A DNA stretch of 64,000 nt from Polytrichum commune (GCA_950295325.1 OX485809.1:4092001-4156000), one strand, 5' to 3'; shown: positions 21,075-34,134, numbered from the stretch's first letter. Numbers and translations are program-made. Notes: generated by a model not told the origin, from the letters alone.

Positions 21075-22989
21075 TCAGGGGGTGGACTCTTCATATCATG
21101 TACGCACTAATGTGGGTGTAAGAAGGGGTACTATCCCGGGTACGCAACTTCCGTATTATATGGTCCTGATTATAGTCACTTATAATGCACTTTAGTCCAA
21201 TATTGAGTGATACAATTTGTTTTAATGTAGGAAACCCTTGTAGCCCTTCTAACAAGGAATCCAAAAATGTAATTATATATAGGAAATTAATATATTTTGA
21301 AGCATATAATTGCATTAAAAACCTAATTATATGATTTTTTAATACATGTACCATAGGTCAAACTACCCAACTTTTTGGACTTTTTAATAAAATTTTAACA
21401 TTGTGAATGACTTATAATTTTAATGGGAGGCAACTATTCGTGGCTTATAATTCTAATCGGAGGCAAATATTCGTGTGGATTTTTTTAAATTATGCATAGG
21501 CAACTTACTGGTCTAACTGTTGGGATATAAAACTAATGATTTGTGTTAGGATATAGTTGAGGTATGTATTTTTAAAACCATATACATCATATGGTGCCCC
21601 GACTACTCAAGGGTATCACGGGGTATTTCAAAATATCATGGGTTCCCGGTTTAGGGTTAGGGCTTAGGGTTTGAGGCTTCTATATATTCGCTTTGAAGCT
21701 TTTGTGTTCGGTTTTGGAGCCTTTGTGTCTTTGCTTTGGAGTGTGCGGCTTTGCTTTGGAGCCTTTGTGTCTTTGCTTTGGAGTGTGCGGCTTTGCTTTG
21801 GAGCCTTTGTGTCGTCGCTTTGGAGTGTGCTTGTGCTCATTTGGGAGGGTCATCCTTGGCTTAAACAAACACATGGATTGTGAGATGAAGCGTAGAGGCT
21901 CATGTAGTGGAGGTAGAGATAGGGAGAAGGAATATGTTACACCTGTAATTACCACAACTCCTTCCAAAAGATGGAGACCTCGAAAGGACCCTCTATCATT
22001 TGTGAATATTAATCCGACATCTACATTGAATACCCCTCTTAGATGCTCTACAAGGTTAAAAAAACTAGGTGTTTCAATTGTTTATATACGTTGGAGTCTT
22101 TTTTTAATAAATATGCAACCCAACTTTTTATTTCATCTCATTTTATTTAATTTGGTCTTTACCCAACTTTTTTTTCATCTCATTTTATTTAATTTGGTCT
22201 TCACCCAAATTTTTGATCATTTTAATTTGATATAATTTGATATAATTTTTACAAAAGCCATCCTCTAAGCCGTTTTTAATACGATGCCCCCTGCGTATAA
22301 TATGGGAGTTGCGTACCCGGGGGACTATTTGAGGCATTAGTATACATAAGAGAGAGGTATTGTTTTTCTTTAGTGTGTACATTTGAAAGGTTATTAAATC
22401 TTATGAAGCAAAGGTAGATGTACAAAAGGGGGTCGTAAGGTTTGGAATCTTTTTTTGACAAAAGATGTGTTAGTTTCATCCACTTGATCACATTTTCATT
22501 CATTGTTTTCAGATGGTCATAATCCTCAATAACAACCATGTGCCTCCTTGTTAGTGTTTGCATTTGGGTTCTAGGTTTTTATAAACTAGAGGATCTTGGA
22601 GCTCCCATAGGCATCCTTTAGTTTTGCTTTCTAGTTTGTGACTAAGTTATTGTGCTCTTTTCTTTGTCTCTTTGATACAGTCATTGAGTAACATACTATG
22701 GATGAAAAACATTCAGTTACTTTGTCTTTGGAAAGTGAATGTGGATTTTATACCTAATTGAGAATTATTTCATTCATGATGTATAGTTTGTATATGTAAT
22801 GGAGGAATTTATCACATTAAATTGAAAAGCTTAGTATAAATACATGAGTCCGTTTTTAGTATGCCATGAGTACGTATACTTTTTTGTTTTTTGAAAAAAA
22901 ATTCCTATCAACTTCTCTTTTATAGGGTTTTTAATTTCATAGTGACCCACGCACATCATTTAGGTTTCAAATGAAGAGTCTGGCCCCAG
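21075..22989. mobile_element. hAT-like element copy 2, itself interrupted
   Basis: The left end CAGGGGGTGGACTCTTCAT and right end ATGAAGAGTCTGGCCCCAG carry a perfect 8-bp target duplication, AGTCTATT, at 21067-21074 and 22990-22997 inside the copia relic. Removing the nested insertion at 21135-22323 leaves about 720 bp, the same length as the copies at 8046-8755 and 34135-34836. The orientation matches copy 3. There is no transposase. Confidence 0.9.
21135..22323. mobile_element. 1.19-kb TIR element nested in hAT copy 2
   Basis: The ends CCCGGGTACGCAACTTCC and, inverted, CCCGGGTACGCAACTCCC enclose the element. A 5-bp direct repeat, ACTAT, lies outside each end (21130-21134, 22324-22328). The uninterrupted sequence in copy 3 (near 34187-34200) shows the filled site. 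Inside, 21700-21840 holds about two and a half copies of a ~42-bp GCTTTGGAGCCTTTGTGTC/GTGTGCGG repeat, and 22125-22210 doubles TTTCATCTCATTTTATTTAA. The 180-aa frame at 21693-22235 crosses both repeats and a basic KRWRPRKDP patch. It has no transposase motif and is probably spurious. Superfamily not assigned. Confidence 0.85.
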
Positions 22990-25055
22990 AGTCTATTGGG
23001 TGGAGACTGAAATTAGAATCCTGCAGACCAAATTTGTTCAGAACATGATGAATATAACGAGAGTTTGATGGAGAAAAGTGATTTCTTGGTCAATACAGAG
23101 AGTAACTTCGAACCCCCTGTAATAATCCAGATCTCCTCGAGTAGTCTTGAATGCTGAATCCAAATCCTGTAGAATAACTTCCATCCGTTCCTGGCTGGTA
23201 GAACAAATTAGCGCCATCACCAACAAAGATATCGAGAATAACAGGGGGTTCAGTGAGATTGTGATAAACAAATGGATCGGCTTCACTGGGAATTGGACCA
23301 AACTTGATGAGAAACTTGTCAAACTTTTGGTTCCATTGCCGTGCTGATTGTTTAAGGCCATATATAGAGACTTTGAAGTGAGAAACAAAGCCAATCAGGT
23401 ACTTTCACACTACTTAAACTTAGAGGTTGCTCCATGAAATTTCTGACATTCAAGTCCCCATTAAGGAAAGCAGACATCAAATTCCTCCATCGTCATCTTT
23501 TCCTTTGTAACCATAGCTAGATGATTCGGAGAGCATCAAACTTGATGACAGGAGCGTGCGTCTCGCTATATTCAATTTCTTCGACTTGTGAATATCCTTT
23601 TGTAACCAGTCGGGCCTTAAATTGCTCAATCTCTCCATTTGGTTTAGATTTGACTTTATAAACCCATTTGCATTTAGTAGCTTTTCTTCACGCTGGAAGA
23701 GGGGCTAACCTCCAAGCATTGTTCTGCATAAGTAAGTCATACTCAAACTACATCGATGCTTGCCACTTATTCGCCTCGAGAGATCGCAAGTCTTCTGCAT
23801 AGGTTTTTGGTTTATCAATAACATGAATACTACTAGCTATCCAAGCAACAGAGCGAGTAGTGGTACCCAGTCACCGTATCGCTGAGGAGGTAGTCAAGTA
23901 CGTGGTCGTAAATCCTCAGGAGGATTTTTGGTCCTCGTGGTCTGTTGAATAATTACTAGCAACACTAGTTTATGAGGAAACTGAGGGATCTAGAATGATA
24001 GGTAATACAAGGTCTCTAGCTGAGAAACAGGGGCCTCCTCATTAACATTCTGGGGAAGAGGTTGTCCTTCATGATTGTTGTGATCTCCGTCAACGGGCGC
24101 TGGATCTGGATGAATTGGTGCTGAGATCAAAGCTAGCACTGATGTTGAAATTGGTGGAACTGGGAATCTAGAACATGAAGATTTCCAGAGAGAGCACACT
24201 GCCTCCATTTATAGAAACACTGCCTCCATCTATAGTGGGTAATTCTTATGTGACAACATTAAATCGAGTATCAGTAGCAGTTTGAAAAATATGAACATCA
24301 GAAAAAATGGAGATCTTCTTTGAACCTGGATGCCATAGCCGATAGGATTTTCCTCCACCTGTATATCCTACAAAGATAGCCTTCTTGCTTTCCACAGCTA
24401 ATTTGTTCCGATGAGATCTAGGAACATGCATGCATGTAACCTGTGCTGTAAGAATGCAAAAATATGACACATCAGTCTTCGAATTGGAAACCTTCTCATA
24501 AAATGTGATGTCCTTCAATTGGGTATTGACAGCCCGGTTCCATACATGGACTACTGTAATACCAACTTTGGCCCCAAAGACCTAAACGTAAGGAAGCGAC
24601 TGAGTGTAACATACGACGTACAGCTATTATCGTCCACTATTGTGCGGTTACTTCTTTCAATGAAACCATTCTGTTCTGGTGCAGAAGCTGCAGTAAGCTC
24701 ATGCTGAATTCCAGAGTCGTTGAGATAGTGCTTGAACATTATTCTCGTAAAATCCCCTCCTCTGTCTGACTTGAGTTTAACAACCTTGACTTTGAGGTCA
24801 TTCTGGCTGAGAGCAACTAGCGCCTTCAAACATTTCAGCGCATCTGATTGTTTTTAAAAAAAAAAAAATCAATGAACAAGTAGCCACTGGAATCATCCTT
24901 AAAAGAATGAAGTACTTTGCCCCTCCGATCGAAGTCTGACTTATCGGTCCACATAAGTCCGTATGAATAAATTCCCCAGGAGTAGGCCATCTAGTTTAAT
25001 CAGGGTGGGTCACATGTGAAGACCTAGTTTGCTTTCCAAACAGACATGGTTCATA

Positions 25056-26285
25056 GCTGAGAGAAAACCTATGGCTACATATATATGGTCAATTGCCGGT
25101 TGTAGCTTGAGGAGGAATGTTGAGGAGATTTGGGGGCTATATATGTTTGTGGTGAATGCATATTATGGAGGTGAAAGCATGTTCGTTGTACTTATAGTAG
25201 ACTGTGTGGGAAACTCATATTGGCTCAATAATCCATGGCGAGTGGGGGGAGGTTTAGGATAGTAGGAACATTTAGGACAAAGTTGAATTGTATGTGGTGA
25301 CTTTTTCCAGTATGTGTGTTGTGGGATGATTATTGAGATGATGAATTGGTTTTCTTCTGCAGCCATGCGAGCCTAGTGTATGGCTTCTATTGTGGATTGG
25401 TGGTCTAGCGGGTGGGCATATCCCAACCCTCCCCATTTGTGGGAAAGTGCAGGCCATGTGGAACCAAATAAGCTATCTCTTAGGTGCGGTGAGTGATATT
25501 GTGTGAGTTTCATTGGGCATGTGAGGGGGGAGGAGTAGTATGAGTGAGTGATGTTAAAAATGTTGATTAGGATGGTCACGATGTTTTCATAAAGGTGATG
25601 ATGCCGGTTGTTTGGGGTGATCGATCATTTTGGATTTATTCCTTAGGAGCGGAGAGATGTATCATTTTATTAAACCCAAGGACTTTGGTTTCGAAGTCTT
25701 GGGGTGATGGTTGCATGTGTGGTCACGTCTATCCCATAAGTCATTATAGTTGGCTATCAAAATTGGTGGTGATGTAGGCACCAATATGGTTGTACATATG
25801 TGTCCATGGTGGTATTAGTTGGATAGTGGATTTGGAGGTTACATTGTTGGGTATTTTAAGGTGAGGTGTGGGGTGACTGGGGGGGGGGGGGGGGGGGGAA
25901 GTGTATATGTCTATTGTTGAGCGATTATTGTTAGTGGTGGTGGGTGTGGTGCATGGATTTCCAGTGTGTGGTGTTATGGTGGTTGAAGTATTGGGTTAGA
26001 AGTAGTAGATTGTGTTCCAAAGTGATATTGTCATATGGGATAATGTGGTGGTTGGGATTCATGAGGTCCCACTAGAAGGGGGCCATTGGCATAGACTATG
26101 TTGGCTAAAGCATATGCTCCCCATTGATCTTCTCTTAAGTGAATGTGGAATTAATTATTTTTTGTATGGGCGGACAAAGTGGGGGGTGGGATGGTAGGGT
26201 GGGGGGAGTGTATAAGGTGTGTGGGGTATGCTATTGTGGTGAGGTTGAAAGATGTGTTTAGCTTGGGATAATGCAACTTTAATTA
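25056..26285 (+). other. G+T-biased tract, no gene
   Basis: The plus strand is strongly biased to G and T (runs such as TGGTGGTGGGTGTGGTG) and holds a 20-base G run at 25879-25898. It adjoins the 5' side of the copia relic, so it could be old retrotransposon leader or gag sequence. No gag motif is legible. A similar tract lies at 32690-33770. Confidence 0.5.
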
Positions 26286-26772
26286 CAGTCCACCCTCTTT
26301 AAATGTTAGGCTTTGGAGTAAAAATTTCCTAACATTTATAGCGAGTTAACATTGTAACAGTTATAAAGGGAGTTTTTTGAATGCTTAACAAATATAAATT
26401 CATTACAATTATGGAGGGAGAGTTTTGCAAAATTATCATATATGAAATATGTGCATCAAATCAATCTTTTATTTTTATGAAACAAAATAAGAATCAATAT
26501 AGTCCAGATGAATAATTTGATCACAAAAGTCAAATTTGGTGGCTTTTGACACTTTGAAAGGTTGTGAGTCAATGTAATGGATGTCATCACACAATATTGG
26601 ATGTATTTCGTAGGTTAACAATTATAAGTGGCAAATTAACAAAGAGGGGAGTAAATTATTGTTAACATTTAACATAGTTAACATTCTAGTTAGCAATATG
26701 AGGGAAGTATGATTTTGTTAACAAATATAATGAGTAACGTTTATAAGTGTAACATTTATCAAGGGTGGACTG
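26286..26772. mobile_element. Pogo/Tigger-like non-autonomous TIR element, copy 2
   Basis: It begins CAGTCCACCCTCTTTAAATG and ends with the complement of CAGTCCACCCTTGATAAATG. TA lies on both sides (26284-26285, 26773-26774). The interior repeats TTAACA-TTATAA motifs as in copy 1 at 217-661. It is 487 bp, non-coding, with more intact termini than copy 1. Confidence 0.85.
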
Positions 26773-29700
26773 TAGTTGGGGGGTTGATTTATATATGGTT
26801 TGGAATACTTACAGGGAGAGAATATGTGTTTGGTATGTGCTCTTAATTTGGCTCATGATGAAGATGTGAAAAACAAAGGGGATTGATATTTCCACACCTT
26901 TTTTGGCTAGATTCGCACCTTTTTGCCGGTTCGGTTGCCGTGTCACTGAGGCGCTATATATGAGATTCTTCATGGTGCATCCTGACCGTTGATCCACCAA
27001 GGCCCATCCAAGGGCCTCAATGATCCTAGGTGGCGGTGGGGTGGGGGGCGGGGGTGGTGCTTGCCACCAAGGCGGGATGGGGCCGTGGGCCTCATGTCTT
27101 TTTTGGGGAGGCCGGAGTTAGGGTGGTGTCGGGCCTAGTGGCTAGGCCTACTTATTATATAACTAGTTGGTTACCCTTACTCTACTTACTAAATGACTAG
27201 TTTGGTATCTTTCTAACAAGGCATTTCATTTGAGTTGCTTAATATATGGATTAAGAAGTCCATGGTTCAAAGGAAATTGCCTTCACAAAACATAATTTAA
27301 GATAGGGTGTCTGCAGTTAGCTTTAGGAACAAGAAGGAAGGGAGAGGGAATTGGTGGGCCTTCTTGAATCGCACAATCAAGGAGGTCCAAATATTCACAT
27401 ATGGGGTTTGAAGTGTGACAATCTTGTATATTTTCAAGATCTATTAGGTATGGGTAATGGCAGAGATAGCACTAGGCATTTGGGGGTTGTTAGGCCTAGA
27501 CCCGAAGAGAGGGAGAGGTTAGCTGATAGACAACGCCTTTGTTGCGCTCACAAAAGGGGTGCCAAAAAAGCTTTAAATTGTGTGGTCGTGGTGCCGTGGT
27601 TGTATGTAATTGACAAGTGCATATAGTGACCCATGATATTGTTTCCTCCATTCATACCATATTAAGAGTTTCCCACATCATGTTACCAAGGATTTTGTCA
27701 TACAAAAAGTCCTTGCTAGCCCTTTTGCAAGTTCTAATAGTATTCCTCAATCAAAAACTGACCTTGTCCAACAATATATTATCCATGAGCTTGTGAAGTG
27801 ACTATCCTAGGTCAAGAACCCTAGTTTGTCTATCAATATTGCAACTAAACATGCTAATCTGATTAAGGGGTATTGATCTGTAGACTTGAAGAAGTTATCA
27901 TGGACGAGCCACATGCAAAGGAAACTTGCGCGTGTGGTTATGACCAGACCCATTATGGCCTTATCTTTTCATAGCCCCTATTTGTTCGTGCTATTTCAAT
28001 TTTGGCTCTATGTGTCGCAATGTGGTCAAGTCGTTTGCATAACCTTTCATGTGATTTAGCTCAGGAAAGGCTTTTGCGCCATAATGTTGGCATAGTTGAA
28101 TTTGAAGGATGCAATTCCTCATTTAAATAGAAATCTAGTGTTGTAGGTGTCATTCTAGGAAGGTTAGGAATACACCCATACAAAATCAACGGTACCATGG
28201 AAAATTGAATTTCCACATAAGACAACATGGTTCCCATATTTTTCACATGTTATTCCCTAGAGCATTCATTTAAATCATGATAGTTATAGAGGGAAGCCCA
28301 AATATTTTTATGTGGATCATTAGGCAAGTGAAAATTTCACCTTGTACATCCAATGAAATTTGAAATTAATCCTAAGTGTCCTAGGTGTTCTAGGTGTCAT
28401 CCTAGGAATCTTAGTGTTTGGGATTCATAATGAATAGATGTTTTTGGGAGTATGTTGTGGAAGGGTTTGAAGGGTTTGTTTTCACACAAGTGTGGGTTGC
28501 ATCCTATTTAGATGGAATTCTTCCTCGGATTTCAGAAGGCACACACTAGCATGGTCATCGAAAAAAACGTCATTTGATATATTGTGGCCATTCCAAGTAA
28601 AAAGGATGAAATAGCGCAATGTTGCGTTGTTGCATATAATATATTGAGATGAAGGAGTTGCGTACATGTTTCAATAATATACGATTCGAAGGGAGGTATA
28701 CACCTAGAGAACCGGTGTAAGTGTAGTGTAATGAATTTTACCATCCTAATGATTTAGATTCCTCTTTTGTGTAGGCAACCATGCTACTTATTGATCTTGA
28801 CTACGTTATGAGAGTCTATATAGTCCTCACGAGATAACTTCACATAGTGACATGCTAGAGAGTGCATCTATAAGAAATATGAATATTGTGGAGTTGATAT
28901 GTTGCCCATATGCTTACTTGAAGAGGAAGGAGGGTTAGGAATGTTAGTGAGTTGGAAACATTTTGTTATGCAAGACATTTTAACAAAGAATGAGAGCCAC
29001 AAAAAAACTTTCAACTAATTGGTACATTTATTCATCCTAGTGACTTGATTAGATATTTGAAGCCCAAACTTGCCTATTTTGTACATCATAACTTTATTGC
29101 TAGATACCAAGATGCCTAATTCAAGAATTGCTGCAAAACATTTCTTGCAAATATTGTAGTCTTTGTCATTGAATTTGCTGTGAACTACACCTCTGAAATT
29201 CGTAATAAGGTCCAATCAATGCATTGGCACTCCATTCAAATCACTATTCTAGCTCATTTTTGTTGGTTTACAAATTCTAGTTTCAAAGATAGAAGAAGAT
29301 CCAAAGATAGTCAAGAATTATCATTTCAATGTATTTAATAATCCTATTCATGATTCGTGTTTTTTTCAACATTGCCTACAAGTACATTAAAAATACATGG
29401 TTGAATAAGGTCTTTGGCCCAATATGAACTAAAATAGGTACTCCTTTGATTTTCAATCCAAAGATGAATTTATGCTTACAGTTGAATCACAAATAAACTA
29501 AAATTAAGATTTGAAAGTCTTGGTGAGTAAAATGGATCTAGATAGTCTTACTAAACATCTAATGTCCAAGCTAAGGTTAGTTGCCGTAAAGTAAGCAATT
29601 TAAATCATTTTATTGAAATTTATTTTCTATAATGTAGCCCAATGTGGCCTAACCTCTAATATAATTCTTTATAAAACCTGATTTTTTCTTTGAAAAATAG

Positions 29701-30249
29701 AGAATAGAGGATTTTGGGAGTCGCATCATAGAAACATCTATGACTTTATGTCAGAATTTGAGAATGAAGTAAGATTTATTTCACTAATAATAAAACTTTA
29801 ATATCTACCTAATGATATAAAACTTATAAAAATGAAGATTATGGCTAGCTATGGTGAAGCTACAGAGTTGGCTATCCTAAAACAAAAATTGTTATGTAAA
29901 ATAACTTATAACTTATAGACATGATTTTATATTTTTACAGGACTAATTTGATTGGAAACAAGACTTCAAGATCTATGCACACATATTAGTTGTGTGAGAA
30001 ATAGACTTAGAATAAAATTGTAACAAGTTTTTAGAATAAAATGTCCTTATCTATTTAAAATTATTAAAAATGAAACAATATGAAAAATCCACCTATTTTT
30101 TAATAGATAAAATAAGAAAGGCTAGAGTGCAAGTTTAATACAAAGAACAAAAAATAAACAAAACATCAAAAATTAATAATAAAGTAAAATTAACCTCAGT
30201 TATTTTTGAGATGTATTTGCAATGAAACTACTAATAAAATTTAAGTCAT
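26773..30249. other. 3.5 kb without a recognisable gene
   Basis: It contains a G-rich patch near 27030-27080 and a 91-aa frame at 27351-27626 without a motif. Broken plus-strand frames at 27640-28000 and minus-strand frames at 28061-28744 and 29015-29215 look like decayed retroelement coding sequence but carry no box I can name. GGTGTCATTCTAGGA occurs at 28147, and the similar GGTGTCATCCTAGGA at 28393. From 29230 to 30240 the sequence is very AT-rich and featureless. Confidence 0.45.
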
Positions 30250-31844
30250 ATGGTAACCGATCCTAATATTGCGCAGCAATGTTCATGCTGCCCTTATGTT
30301 GCGTAGCAATTGCTCATTGGAAATTCTCTCACTTCCATCACAAACATGGAGGGAAAACATGAAATTCACCAATTCCTACATGCAAAATCCTTGCCAAGAG
30401 TCAACCAGAAGAGATTCTCGTCTCATGCCTTTGCTGATTGCATCCATGGTGTCATTGGTGTCTCTAGTCTCACAAAACGGTGGAACCCTACTCCGGATTT
30501 TCTTGTGATTCCTTGGATTTCTTCGTGAACGGTAAGCATTCTAATGAATCGCCTACGAGGTGAAGAATTTTCCTTAAGTGAGAATTGCGATTCTGTACGA
30601 AATTAGTAGTAGCTTCCTGATCGATATATGATCAAACATTCGTATGTGTGGGAGCTTTGAATTGAACAATTCGGATATGTTTTGGAGTCTTCAAGGGCCT
30701 GAAGTACGAGTTGCAGTCCAAATATAGGGTTTGACATGCATTCATACATAGATGCATTCATAGGTTTCGCAGTATTTGCATCATACATAAGTCTTTGCTG
30801 CGTCAGGAGCCTTTCTCTCGCAAATGCAGACATCATCACTGAAAAACTCTTTCCTAGAGACAAATAGAAGAGATTGTCGTCTACCCTTGCAAAATATACA
30901 TACTTCATTGGAATTGATTTCTCTAGTCTCACGAGACGGTGGAATTCTACCCCGGAATGATAAGCAGTCTAAATTTAGGGTTGAGACCACCACAAGTTTG
31001 GCATGCATTCATCCATTAGAGCTTAGTGCACGCAATGATTTCGGGATTAGTAGTAGAGGCAGCTATGGCAGAGAGTACCAGGAGCGGATTGGCAAGTGGA
31101 TTATATCGACCTACAATTCGCCATTTTTTTCTCTTGGTCAAGATTTTGCAGTATTTCTATGTGCTCCAGTAGGAGTGCTTTCTTTTGTGGTTCTGCAAGC
31201 AACAAGAAGACGCCTGCAACTTTCCTTATTGCAGTGTGGTTGCATAATAACCAAATCCAAGAATTCTTGATTGTTTCATAACATACTGCGCATTGACGAT
31301 CAAACCACTTGCAAATGGAAGAGGGAGAGGATCATCAGGACCGCATCGCACCAAATTGGAATCAACGCTAGATTCCAATTTGATCACATATGTGATCCTC
31401 ATCTACTTCCTCATCAATAGTACATAGGAATGTGAATTTTAGGACCGAGGATGTATGATAATATGTAGCTTATGGTGTGATTGAATTTTTTATATGAAGA
31501 ATGTAGAATAAGGACCGGAATTCAATAAGGACCAGAGATGTGCAGTGAATTTGTACCTATCTTTCAAAGAAATTCTTGCCATGCCCTAATATTGTGCAGT
31601 TCATTGCGCACAATTATCTGCGCAGTATTAGGGCGGCATTTTTAAATTCTAAAATATCCACCCCCTTGGTAATCGGGCAAGATTGTTTGTCTGGATTTCA
31701 TCCGTTCTGAAATAATTTTTCTTCCATCCAAATTACGCTTCATCCCACTAGATATTCCCCCCCAAAAAATTAAAAAATTCTAATTTTTTTGCCTGATATG
31801 TCTTGTCGATGTCAACACTGCGCAATATTAGGACCGTCTACCAT
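30250..31844. mobile_element. 1.6-kb TIR element with GCGCA-containing ends
   Basis: The left end carries TCCTAATATTGCGCAG and the inverted right end the same 16 bases, inside ~26-bp termini that differ at about 3 positions. A subterminal inverted pair (GCCCTAATATTGTGCAG near 31582 and CTGCGCAGTATTAGGGC near 31620) repeats the motif. Inside, 30385-30500 and 30835-30960 are diverged direct repeats (AGAAGAGATT-TCGTCT, TCTCTAGTCTCACnAnACGG). A 148-aa frame (30824-31270) lies over the second repeat but has no motif. No convincing target duplication was seen, so the superfamily is open. Confidence 0.7.
31352..31382 (+). repeat. 12-bp perfect hairpin
   Basis: CAAATTGGAATC (31352-31363) and GATTCCAATTTG (31371-31382) pair perfectly around a 7-base loop, within the TIR element. 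Role unknown. Confidence 0.7.
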
Positions 31845-34134
31845 AGGTCCTTAGACCAAGAATTAGATTTATCAAAGCTAAAGTATGTCAGAGCAGATTG
31901 AGACCCAAGTTGAAAAGATAGAATATTAAGGTAGAAGAGTTCGGACCGCCAAAGATCCGAAACCTAAATCACAAGAGATAGATATGAGAGATGTTTGAAT
32001 AAAGCTTAAAACCACCTTATAGAAGGTTGCCTCAAATAGTTGGGGTGAGGTTTTCTTTAATTCTTGCCTCCAAAAGTTTGCATGCCTTGGATACCTGCCG
32101 AAGACTTTAGCCATCGGTTGATTTTCATGTTATAATTTTATATATCTTAGACTTAGTAGTGTCAAAATGCACTTATCAAAATGAAATCCCACATCACAGA
32201 GATGAATTTGCAAAGTCAAAAGGGCCTTCTAATAGTCAACTTCATTTGGCTCCACTTGTTTAATTGATTTGGCACATAATCACCTCAAATTCTCAAAAAA
32301 TCAAAAGCCACATCTTTATCTACCATTCTTATTTTATTTTAGCTGGACTAATTCTAATAAATTTAACAATATTTCTTTGATGTTCTTTGCTTTAAGATTT
32401 TACCTAGTAAGCTAACATTTAATTTAAAGTCCATCAACTCACAACATCATTTATTTCCTAATTTTTATTACCATTACAACAATATTGATTGATTAGAAAA
32501 TTATTTAAATCTTTCACATGTGTGGGCATAGGGATATGTGTAACTTAAGATTAAGTCAAGACACGTATAGGTGCCTCAACTTATAGAGAATGAGATACAA
32601 ATAAAAAACTTGGTGAGGGTTAAGAGAGTTTGTGTAAGGTGACATAAAATTTGGTTTACAAAGAACTGCCGTATCCATGCATGCCTCACTAGCAAATGCC
32701 AGTTGTTATGTAGGTGTGAGGTGGAGAGGTTGATACAATCATGATCCCAAGGCGTATCCTTTGTGCATGCAACTTTTGTTGGATTTGACTAAGATGGCTT
32801 GTAGATTATGTGTTGTGGCACCAAGTGGTAGCTGTAGCTGGGTACATGGTATGATGTGTTGTTTGGGTGTGTGGGTAGGGGCACTATGCAAGGGAGGCAA
32901 GGAATTGATGGAGGGGTTATGAGGAGGGTGTGTCGGGGGAGCCAATGCATGCAAGATAACAACGCATTTGAAGTGAGTGGGCATAATTGCGGGGTAGGTT
33001 GCCGGGATGTGGGTGTATGGGAGTTTTTATGCTTGGCGAGATAGACTTGCTAGGGTGGGTGAGTGGATGTTTGTAGTTGGATTGGGGGGATTTGAGGGGA
33101 TAGGATTGTAGATAGGGGATAGGAGAATGGGTGTGTAGGGGTGCAGAGGGAGCATAGCTTGTAGTAACTTGGTGGGTCTATGTGGGTTCTTGCAGGAAGA
33201 GCAAAGGAATGCTACAACGTCGGGTCACCATTGGGGGTGGGGGGGCATAGGATATGGCTAGCTAGGCAGTGTGGCAATTGAATGTGCAAACAATGGATGG
33301 ATAGTGAGCTCAAGTTGGAGTGGTGTTGGTCGAAAAGATGTTGTCTTTGCTTTGGTGGTCATCGAGACTGTGGCATGTAGGATAGTTGGGTAGTGAGGGT
33401 AGGAAGGAGCAAATTAGAATGAGTATTCTGGGCATTGTTGTGAGACGTCTTATGCATTTTGGAGTAAAAGAGGTGTGTTTGGTGTGCTGCTTTGTTTGCT
33501 TGCTAAGTTATGACTCGAGTCACTACAATGGCGTTGATGTTTTGTTATCACAGCTTGTGATTTGACTAACATTTGGTGTGGATTGCGCCATATGAGGTCT
33601 TTGAACTAGGGTTTTGCTTTTGATGTGCGGGCTATGTCTCAGCCATGTAGTTTGGTTGGCACTTGGTGTTGATGGTTGTTTTTGTGGCTCCTTGTTGCGC
33701 TTGGAGTCGGATTAATTGGCTCTTTGTGCACGGAACATTGTGTGTGGAGGCAGGTGCGGTGCTATCCTTAGACCCATCCTCTTGGTAGCCAAAAGACATT
33801 AGAGGGAAACACTAATCAAAACTAATTAACTAATGTGCCGAGTGGTTGATGTAAGTAATAACATTGGAGAAGATGAATTCACCATTGGTAGGAATTTCGA
33901 ATTGAAGTCTCAAGCCCAAAAACGTGGTGTCATTCCAAAATGTTTTCCTAACAATGATGTCACCATATGATGTGTCATGTAAACAATTGAGGTGGATGCA
34001 CACATATGTGGGTGGAGAATGTAATTTGTTATGCATAATTAACAAAGGGTACGGTTTAAAAAGCTTGGCATCCACAATTATACCTCTTAATGGACCATAC
34101 TTCATACTCAACTTGATTGGACCCAAGCTTGAAC
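31845..34134. other. Intergenic, including a second G+T-biased tract
   Basis: 31845-32690 is AT-rich with no gene. 32690-33770 is strongly G+T-rich on the plus strand, like 25056-26285. Its minus-strand frame (32984-32739) is just P/T/H-rich low complexity. 33780-34134 has two opposite ~100-aa frames without motifs. Confidence 0.45.

Larger units (their letters stand above)
20553..25055 (-). pseudogene. Degenerate Ty1/copia polyprotein, split by insertions
   Basis: Read from 25055 downward. A GAG-pre-integrase/integrase start (FIHTDLCGPISQ) lies near 24990-24930. The integrase core is at 24829-24551 (LKSDRGGDFTRIMFKHYL, PEQNGFIERSNRTI) and the KLAVESKKAIFVGYTGG linker at 24518-24246. Reverse transcriptase fragments lie at 23394-23038, where the usual FVDD box reads FVGD. 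The RNase H part is at 21070-20553 (NVPYKEHVGC, then TSIAEAEYFDACIATKEAIW). Frameshifts and stops occur throughout. The piece between RT and RNase H is interrupted exactly by the hAT-like insertion at 21075-22989; the frames on either side read as neighbouring parts of one protein. No LTRs were found. Confidence 0.85.

Noticed and set aside
21693-22235. 180-aa frame as a gene
   Set aside because: It is created by two tandem DNA repeats inside a non-autonomous element; frame-shifted and opposite-strand readings are equally open, and no motif or intron signal supports it.
20553-25055. Intact copia element with LTRs
   Set aside because: Multiple frameshifts, a changed RT active-site residue, and no matching long direct repeats found at the edges.
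30824-31270. 148-aa frame as a gene
   Set aside because: It lies over a diverged internal repeat of a TIR element, is overlapped by other open frames, and has no recognisable motif.
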